Below, in pieces: positions 32,913-40,300 of a DNA stretch of 64,000 nt. Made by a program: the position numbers and the translations under genes. Source of the stretch: Verrucomicrobiaceae bacterium (lineage in GTDB: Bacteria; Verrucomicrobiota; Verrucomicrobiia; Verrucomicrobiales; Verrucomicrobiaceae); NCBI GenBank assembly GCA_027484445.1, contig JAIXSY010000007.1, forward strand, positions 109,708 to 173,707, given 5' to 3'. Below the pieces are notes generated by a model, which was not told the DNA's origin, did no database searches, and saw only the letters and a program-made list of their open reading frames with translations. The first letter of the stretch is position 1. Every line of letters starts with the position of its first letter.

Positions 32913-34511
32913 ATGGGCTGCACTTTTCCGCTTCAGGTCTTCCGAGTTAGCCTGGGGCTGATGGTCCTTTTTTGCCTACCCTCTTGTGAGCCGCCCCGAT
33001 CTCGGGCCGACTTGGTTTTTTTGCAAAGTGCCGAGCCTGAAACCATCGATCCGGCCCTGGCCTCGGATCAGGTGTCGATGCGCATTGCTACCTCTCTTTT
33101 TGAAGGGCTGTGCCGAGTCAACGAAGAGGGCCGTCCTGAGCCTGGAATGGCTGAGCGCTGGGATATTTCCGAAGACCAGCGGACTTACACCTTTCATCTG
33201 CGCTCGGGCGTCAAGTGGTCTGATGGGCAGCCTGTGACGGCAGAAGACTTTGTGCAATCTTGGCGCCGTGCGCTTCTCCCAGAGACCGGTTCTGACTATG
33301 CCACGCTGATGCATGTGATCCGCGGCGCACGCGCCTTTTCAGAGGAGTCGAGTCAAGATTTTTCGACCGTTGGGGTTCGTGCTCTTGATGTGCGCACGCT
33401 GCGTGTGGAGTTGGAAAATCCCACACCTTACTTCATCGACCTTTGCGCCTTTGTGACTTTTTCACCCGTGCCTCAGCGCTGTTTGGATCGTCATGGCAGC
33501 GCCTGGATGAAGCCTGCCAACATAGTGACCAATGGCGCTTATCGCCTGGAGGATTGGCGCTTGGACGATCGCATCCTGCTGCACAAAAATCCTGACTACT
33601 GGGACGCAAGCCATGTGGGCATGAGAACGGTCGAGGTGAAGCCTGTGCAAGAGGCTAACACTGCCTTGAGCTACTTTTACACAGGGCAATGCGACCTGAT
33701 GATGGACAAGGGCATGGTGCCGCCCTCGCTCACGCAGCGTTTGAAAAAAGAACCCTGGTTTCACACGGGGCCGTTTTTGGGCAGTTGGTTCATTCGAGTG
33801 AATGTGACACAAGCTCCCTTTGATGATCCGCGCATACGGCAGGCCTTTGCCTATGCGGTGGACCGACGCCGAATCGTCGAAAAGATCACACAGCTCGGAG
33901 AGCCTGTGGCCACCAGCATGACGCCACCGGGAACTGGACGAGGCTTTCAACCGCCTACGGGTTTGCCCGATTACCAGCCAGAAAAAGCCCGCCAACTCAT
34001 GGCGCAAGCGGGTTATCCCAGCGGCAAAGGTTTTCCCCGTGTGGAATACCTCTACATCCCGCTGCCAATAGAGCGTAGCATCGCCATTGAGCTGCAGAGC
34101 ATGTGGCAAGAGGTACTGGGAGTCACCGTCAGCCTCGTGAAGCAAGAGCAGAAAGTCTGGCTCAAGTCGATGCGTGAACTCAGCTATCAGCTATGCCGCT
34201 CAAGCTGGGTGGGGGACTACAATGACCCCAGCACCTTTTTGGATCTCTTCACCAGCACGAATGGTCAAAACCGCACAGGTTTCAAAAACAGCGATTACGA
34301 TGCGCTGATGAATCGGGCAGCAGCGGAAGCGGATGATCAGGCACGCATGCGCCTCTTTCAACAGGCCGAATCCTTGCTCGTGGGATCCCAGGCTGCCGTG
34401 ATTCCAGTGTATCACTACGTCGGTGTACAGTTTTACCACAGTGACCGCTTGGCTGGCGTGCGGGCAAATTTGATCGACGATCACCCCTTTCGCTGCATGA
34501 AATGGCGCTGA
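32913..34511 (+). CDS. Peptide ABC transporter substrate-binding lipoprotein (OppA-like)
   Basis: A 532-residue protein of the SBP_bac_5 family. The N-terminus has a lipobox LFCLPSC, so it should be lipid-anchored. Family landmarks are EPETIDPALASDQVSMRIATSLFEGL, WDISEDQRTYTFHLRSGVKWSDGQPVTAEDFVQSWRRAL, TNGAYRLEDWR, FDDPRIRQAFAYAVDRRRIV, and QLCRSSWVGDYNDPSTFLDLF, all diagnostic of OppA/MppA-type oligopeptide binding. The GDYNDPSTFLDLF segment is typical of OppA rather than DppA. No permease or ATPase gene is adjacent, so the transporter is encoded elsewhere, or the protein works as a peptide sensor. Start at 32913 (MGCTF) or 32895 or 32961; all are compatible with the lipobox. Confidence 0.88.
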   Translation: MGCTFPLQVFRVSLGLMVLFCLPSCEPPRSRADLVFLQSAEPETIDPALASDQVSMRIATSLFEGLCRVNEEGRPEPGMAERWDISEDQRTYTFHLRSGVKWSDGQPVTAEDFVQSWRRALLPETGSDYATLMHVIRGARAFSEESSQDFSTVGVRALDVRTLRVELENPTPYFIDLCAFVTFSPVPQRCLDRHGSAWMKPANIVTNGAYRLEDWRLDDRILLHKNPDYWDASHVGMRTVEVKPVQEANTALSYFYTGQCDLMMDKGMVPPSLTQRLKKEPWFHTGPFLGSWFIRVNVTQAPFDDPRIRQAFAYAVDRRRIVEKITQLGEPVATSMTPPGTGRGFQPPTGLPDYQPEKARQLMAQAGYPSGKGFPRVEYLYIPLPIERSIAIELQSMWQEVLGVTVSLVKQEQKVWLKSMRELSYQLCRSSWVGDYNDPSTFLDLFTSTNGQNRTGFKNSDYDALMNRAAAEADDQARMRLFQQAESLLVGSQAAVIPVYHYVGVQFYHSDRLAGVRANLIDDHPFRCMKWR

Positions 34512-34532
34512 GATCTCTGGAATCAAAGCAAA

Positions 34533-34561
34533 ACACCTCCGCGTGATCAGCGCGGAGGTGT
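34533..34561 (-). terminator. Hairpin terminator after rplS and oppA-like gene
   Basis: An 11-bp perfect stem ACACCTCCGCG / CGCGGAGGTGT with a 7-base loop. Read on the minus strand it is followed by TTTTGCTTTG, a modest T-tract, so it fits rplS best. It may also stop the plus-strand gene ending at 34511, although no T-run follows on that side. Confidence 0.7.
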
Positions 34562-34624
34562 CTCGAACGTCAACAAACCAACCACAGCCAGCCCATCGGG
34601 CTCTGCCGCCGTCGGAAATTAGAA

Positions 34625-34984
34625 TCAAGCGTCGTTCTGAACGACATCTTTGACGGACATGGCTTCCTTGCCCTGGCGGCCACGGAGGTAGTGCAAACGA
34701 GCACGACGAACGCGCCCCGGCTTGGTCACTTCGATCTTAGCCACTTTTGGACTGTGCAGGGGGAAGACGCGTTCCACGCCTTCACCATAAGAAATTTTGC
34801 GGACCGTGAAGGCCTCATTCAGGCTAGAGCCTTTGCGTGCGATGACAATGCCAGCGAAGATCTGAATACGTTCTTTGTCACCTTCGATGACTCGGGTGTG
34901 AACTTTGACGGTATCGCCGACGTTGAAGGAGGCCACTTCCTTCTTGGTCTGCTCGGCTTCGATTTTGGAGATGATATTGCTCAT
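34625..34984 (-). CDS. rplS: 50S ribosomal protein L19
   Basis: A 119-residue ribosomal protein located at the 30S-50S interface. The sequence [85 protein letters not shown] is shown here only as fragments: [35 protein letters not shown] and [15 protein letters not shown] are signature L19 segments. The usual length is about 115. The ATG at 34984 gives the standard N-terminus; the long in-frame extension toward 35797 is antisense to scpB and is not coding. The usual partners trmD and rimM are not adjacent. Confidence 0.97.
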   Translation of the reverse strand: MSNIISKIEAEQTKKEVASFNVGDTVKVHTRVIEGDKERIQIFAGIVIARKGSSLNEAFTVRKISYGEGVERVFPLHSPKVAKIEVTKPGRVRRARLHYLRGRQGKEAMSVKDVVQNDA

Positions 34985-35185
34985 GGTGACAGTCAGATTT
35001 TCCTGCGCCACGCAGTTCCCTGGAGGGGCCGAACCGGGCGGAGGGGCGCTCATAGTGCAGGGGTCGTCAGCTTTCGCAACCAGTTTTTCCATACTCAAAC
35101 CCGCATCTTCAGGAAGCTGTCTTGACTCACCCCATAGCCTTGCTTTGGATGCGAACCCTGTTTTTGATCTTTGATTCCCCGCTCC

Positions 35186-35866
35186 ATGGAACTCACCGCC
35201 ATCGTCGAAGCTCTCCTCTTTGCCACGCAGGAGCCGCTGCCGCTTTCGCAAATGGCGGCTGCTGTCAAGGAGACGGCCAAAGACATCCAGGAGGCAGCCA
35301 ACGACCCATCGGAGATACCCGCCTACATTGAGCCACTGCTGGTGGTCGATGAGCTTTCCATTCGTGAAGCAATTGATGCGTTGATCGCTCATTATGAAGT
35401 GGATGGGCGTGCTTTCACCATCGCAGAGCGCCCGCACGGATGGAGACTCTGCGCCAAAGCTGATTACGCAGAATGGTGCCGAGCGCTTTTCCCAGGGAAA
35501 AAAGTCCAGCGCCTGAGCCAGCCGGCACTCGAGACGCTCGCCATCATCGCCTACCGACAACCGATCACCAAAGCAGGCATCGAAGCCGTGCGTGGCGTTA
35601 GTGTCGATGCGATGGTGCAGCAATTGGTGGATAAAGGACTGATCAAGATCGAAGGTCGTGCCGAATTGCCAGGCAAGCCATTGCTCTATGGAACAACGGA
35701 CGCTTTCCTGGACCACTTCGCCGTCAAAAATTTGGATGAGTTGCCGAATTCGCAGGAGCTTCGCCGGGTGAAGCTCCCTTCCGCCCCTGAGGAGCAATTG
35801 ACTTCCGCTCCTGAAGAAAGGCAGCTTTCGCTGGAGCCCCAGCCTCAGTCAGGCGAATCGGACTAA
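35186..35866 (+). CDS. scpB: Segregation and condensation protein ScpB
   Basis: A 226-residue kleisin-associated subunit of the SMC-ScpAB condensin. The N-terminus [22 protein letters not shown] and the second winged-helix segment [29 protein letters not shown] plus [32 protein letters not shown] are diagnostic. The first domain carries an insert around residues 30-60 ([20 protein letters not shown]) not usual in short ScpB proteins. The last 30 residues include a repeat [15 protein letters not shown], giving an acidic tail. scpA is not in the window. The gene is 12 bases upstream of pheA and probably co-transcribed. Confidence 0.93.
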   Translation: MELTAIVEALLFATQEPLPLSQMAAAVKETAKDIQEAANDPSEIPAYIEPLLVVDELSIREAIDALIAHYEVDGRAFTIAERPHGWRLCAKADYAEWCRALFPGKKVQRLSQPALETLAIIAYRQPITKAGIEAVRGVSVDAMVQQLVDKGLIKIEGRAELPGKPLLYGTTDAFLDHFAVKNLDELPNSQELRRVKLPSAPEEQLTSAPEERQLSLEPQPQSGESD

Positions 35867-35878
35867 AGCCACTTACCG

Positions 35879-37024
35879 ATGCCTGAGTCTCTTCCATCCC
35901 CAACCCCAGACGAATCCCCTGAGGCAAATGCAACGCTGGATTTGAAGGCCATACGAGAGCACATCGACACAATTGATGAACAACTGATTAGGCTTCTCAA
36001 TGAAAGAGCGGATCTAGTCCTGCAAGTGGCTGAGGTCAAAAAGAAGGCTGGACTCGATATCTATGTGCCAGGACGAGAAGAAGCGCTTCTGCGCAAACTT
36101 TGCCAAATCAATACAGCTCAACACGGCAAACTGACTGAAAAAGCGATTCGGTCGATTTTTCGTGAAATCATGAGCGCAGCGCTAGCGCTTGAGGACAGTC
36201 TAAAGATTGCCTACCTCGGGCCCGTTGGTTCATGGACCCATCAAGTGGCTGTGCACAAATTTGGCAACAGCGTGGAATATTTGCCTGTGGATGCCATTCA
36301 GGGTGGCTTTGAGCGTGTCGCTACCAGACAAGTGGACTACGCCGTTTTGCCAATCGAGCATAGCACGGAAGGTGCAGTCCATCATACACTCGATCATTTG
36401 GTTGATTCAGAACTCCAGATCTACGCTGAGATTCTCTGGAAGCTAGAGACCGTAGTCATGGCGCAGAGTGCGGAAGCCTCACTTCATGAAATCTACGGTC
36501 ACCCACAAATGCTGGCTACATGCCGTGCCTGGCTTGCGCAGAAATTTCCAGGCGTGCATTTGCACGAGACCGAATCATCCAGTCTGGCCGCGACTTATGC
36601 TGAAAACCATGCTGACTGTGCGGCTCTGGGCACTCCTCTTGGAGCAGAACTTCATGAATTGAAGGTCATTGCCGCAAGTCCGCGTGAATTATCCTGTCGT
36701 GCACGTTTCATCATTCTCGGACGCCGCAGCGGAGACCCGAGCGGTAACGACAACACCATGCTCATGGTACATGCGCCAGACCGCGTTGGAGCCCTGTTGG
36801 AAATCTTGAAGGTTTTTGCTCAAAAGAACATCAATGTGCGCCAAATTGAAAATCGTCCTGTACTGAGCGATGCCGCAAACACACAGGTTAGATTTTTCTT
36901 GGAAATTAGCGGTCACCACGAAGATCGCACCTTCCAAGGTGCCATTCGCGAACTCGACAACCAAGGTGCCAGGATCAAGATCCTCGGTAGCTATCCCGCA
37001 CCGAGATGGATTGAAGAAAGGTGA
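35879..37024 (+). CDS. pheA: Chorismate mutase-prephenate dehydratase (P-protein)
   Basis: A 381-residue fusion of phenylalanine biosynthesis. Residues 20-105 are an AroQ chorismate mutase (REHIDTIDEQLIRLLNERADL, then FREIMSAALALE). Residues 108-285 are prephenate dehydratase, starting with KIAYLGPVGSWTHQVA. Residues 292-370 are a regulatory ACT domain (GALLEILKVFAQKNINVRQIENRP). The CM part looks complete. In the dehydratase part, the conserved TRF motif, whose Thr is needed for catalysis in E. coli PheA, reads ARF (A275-R276-F277), and the usual ENS/ENT reads EHS (H161). The dehydratase activity is therefore doubtful or uses a different solution. Base composition is visibly AT-richer than in scpB. 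Codon start at 35879 lies 12 bases after scpB. Confidence 0.9.
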   Translation: MPESLPSPTPDESPEANATLDLKAIREHIDTIDEQLIRLLNERADLVLQVAEVKKKAGLDIYVPGREEALLRKLCQINTAQHGKLTEKAIRSIFREIMSAALALEDSLKIAYLGPVGSWTHQVAVHKFGNSVEYLPVDAIQGGFERVATRQVDYAVLPIEHSTEGAVHHTLDHLVDSELQIYAEILWKLETVVMAQSAEASLHEIYGHPQMLATCRAWLAQKFPGVHLHETESSSLAATYAENHADCAALGTPLGAELHELKVIAASPRELSCRARFIILGRRSGDPSGNDNTMLMVHAPDRVGALLEILKVFAQKNINVRQIENRPVLSDAANTQVRFFLEISGHHEDRTFQGAIRELDNQGARIKILGSYPAPRWIEER

Positions 37025-37332
37025 AATTCAAAAGCCTTCTCTTGGACCCTACAACGAAGCTTAAAAATAACGGCTGAATCGGAAAGAACTATGATTCAGT
37101 TGCAACTCAAAATTCACTTCGCGAAAAACTCTTGCATCCGCAGAGACAACTAAATTTCTAGCAAGGGGAGAGGCCCAATTTGGCAAAACATGCTGAAAAT
37201 GAGAGGTTTTTTTGAGCTTTTTGGGGTCTTTCAAAGGTCTCTACATTTATATTGCCAGAGAAGTCTCTTTCGGTCAGAATCTGAAAAAATGCATTTACAC
37301 CGCATTTACAAAACCAAACCCCACCACCCACT
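37025..37332 (+). other. Noncoding spacer, promoter region of the metzincin gene
   Basis: About 308 bases of AT-rich sequence between pheA and the giant protein gene. No ORF with recognisable content, tRNA or terminator-like hairpin was found; the segment likely contains the promoter and a leader for the downstream gene. Confidence 0.5.
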
Positions 37333-40300
37333 ATGAAACTCAAAAAAGACTACTTTGTGGTCGGCCTATCAGGCCTGGCCGCAGCCCTGTTCTTGGGTGT
37401 CTTTTTCCAGGCTCCTTCTTCACAGATAGACAAAAAGAAGGACAAGACCCCACCATTGTCCGTAGCGCCCGTGGACAATGTTCAGTCCACTGAATCTTTA
37501 CCAAAATCAGAGCAGGCTAACTTAGCAGCAGGCCTGAAAGCAGAGAAGCAAGTAGCGACTTACCCTCTGAGTTTCAGGTTACTCACCACAAAAGTGCCTC
37601 AAAAAGATGAGGGAATCAGCGCTCCTGGTTCAGTTTTGGAAAAAACGAAAAAAATTAAGTCGCTCAGCAGGCAATACATTGAGCTGTCCTCGTTGCCCGA
37701 CTTAAAGACTTTCCAAAAAGGAATGCGGTTGGGTATTCCAACGAGTAATGGTTCTTCTTATAATGCAGTCGTAAACTTGGTAAAAAAAGGTAGAGCTGGC
37801 TCTATCCGAGTTGGCGGCAGTCTCGAAAACAGCGCTGGTGGGTTTGCACTGTCACAGGGGCCTGATGGATTCCGTGGAATGGTTAGAGTTCCAGAAAAGG
37901 GTCGAACTTACAAAATTGAACCGACTTCTGACGGCAAGCTCATCATCGCAGAATACAAAATGGGTGATTTGGAGTGTTTGGGTATGCCACGCTTACAAAT
38001 CAGTGCGGGCGGAACATCCAATCCAAGTGCTGCTCCCTTGGCAGCAACGACCATTCCTGCCTATGATACAAAACCAGCGGCCACTGCGGTCATCTACATC
38101 GATTTCGACGGTGAATTGGTGACGGACTCAGTCTGGAACAACGGAAATGAAATTGATGCTGCACCTGCCATTTATGCAGGAAGACCGCTCACAAACACGC
38201 ACATACAAGGCGTGATCGATAGTGTGTCTCAAGATTTTGCTAACTTTAATGTAAGCATCACAACCGTAGAAGCTCGTTATCTAGCAGCTCCAGTCGGTCA
38301 AAGGATGCGATGCATCGTTACTCCGACAGACCCAATTACTTTAGGCGTGGCCGGTGGTGTTGCTTTCTTGAATAGTTGGAACGAGGCAGGCTCAGATTTT
38401 GATGAAGATGTGCCATGCTGGTGCTTTGGAATGTATGAACCGGTCAACATGGCTCAAGTGATTTCACACGAGGTAGGTCACACCCTTGGTCTCAGCCACG
38501 ATGGTCGTGGAACGAATCCATACTACGCCGGACACGGCAACACCACCTCATCTTGGGCTCCCATCATGGGTGTGTCTTATGATCGTCGTCTCACACAGTG
38601 GTCCATTGGTGACTACAATGGTTCTACTAATACAGAAGATGATATTGCGATTATCGCCAGTGAGCTGAACCGAGTTGGTTTTGAATCTGACGACGTTCCT
38701 AATGGAAGTGCAAATTGGACATCACTAGCATCCTCTTCGGATGGGTTGAAACTGGCTGCTGTTGCTCGCGATGGAAATATTTATCTGTCAACAAATCGTG
38801 GTTCGACTTGGACATCCGCCGAAAAAAGTAGAAATTGGTCAGCTATCGCTTCCTCATCGGATGGCAATAGCTTGTACGCCACTGAAAGACAGGGGAAAAT
38901 TTATAAATCCACAGATGCTGGAGTCACATGGACCGCAGTCGAAGAAATACGAAATTGGTCTCACATCACATGCTCAAGCGATGGATCGAAAGTTTTTGTA
39001 GCAGTTCAAGGTGGGAATCTTTTCACTTCATCCGATGCGGGTGTGACCTGGATAGAAATTACGAGTACTTCATGGCCGACTACTCTCTCCACTCGTGACT
39101 GGAGTGGACTTGCTTCATCCTCCGATGGTGTTAAACTTGTTGCAACCATCAATGGCGGTAGGATCTACACTTCTGATGATTCAGGTGCCACATGGACCGC
39201 AAGAGAGACTACGCGTGCATGGTCCGCTGTAGCATCATCTGCGGATGGAGTAAATCTTGTGGCAACGGTCAGAAATACCAACGATACTTACGTATCCACA
39301 AATTCAGGAGTTAATTGGACACTTCGTGAAGTGCCTAATGCCATTGATTTGAGATCAGTAGCGTGCAGTTCGAACGGAACAATCATCTATGTAGGGGACA
39401 ATGGTGGTAGTATTTCGAAGTCCGTGAATGGAGGAACGGCATGGGTTGAACAGGAAACGGATAGATTCTGGTCAATTATCCGAAGCTCGGGTAATGGAAC
39501 CAACGTCATCGCTGCTGTGACGAATGGTATTCTTCTAACAACAGGAGATGGCGGAGCAACATGGACACCATCCATCATGTCCAACACGACCGCAGGTTCG
39601 GTGATCAACGGAAATTTTGTCGCAAATGGGTCTCTTCACAGTGTCAATGATCAGGATTGGTTCAGATTCAGTCATTCCACAGGTGCTTCCAACCAAAACG
39701 GCAGTTTTAGCTTTACGGTCGGTCCTGTGGGAAACAATTCCAACCTAGACTTGAACCTCTCCGTGTTTAATTCGAGCGGCGTGTTGGTGGCAGCGAATCC
39801 CCTGAATGGGCTGATTACGAACTCAGCACCTGTGGATAATAGAAGCGCTACAGTGTCAGGTAACCTACCGACTGGAACATACTATTTGGTGGTTCGCGGT
39901 GGATCAGAGCCCTTTAACATAGCAGGCGGTGCGATAACAGCAGGGTTTTCAAGTTATGGTGCACAGGGTAATTATCGCGTCTCAGGCTTTTTCACCCCTG
40001 TCCCTGCAATTCCACAAATACTTGTTCAGCCACAAAGCGTCGCTGCTACCGATGGCACGACAGTTACCCTTTCTGTGAATGCTATTGGATCAGGTGGAAT
40101 TACCTACCAGTGGCTGAGAAATGGTTCAATCATGCCTAGCGAGCGTGGGCAGACCCTTCGCCTGACCAATGTAGGAGCGCTTGGAAATGAAAAAACGGGT
40201 GAGTACCGTGTGATCGTTGCAAACGCAACCAACCCAGCACTATTTGTCGAAAGTGACCCTGCCGTTGTGACAGTGAACTATCGTCCAAGAATCTCTGGGG

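Noticed and set aside
34985..35797. Long open frame extending rplS upstream on the minus strand
   Set aside because: It is antisense to scpB over most of its length, has no family similarity, and only the last 119 codons encode L19 with a normal N-terminus.
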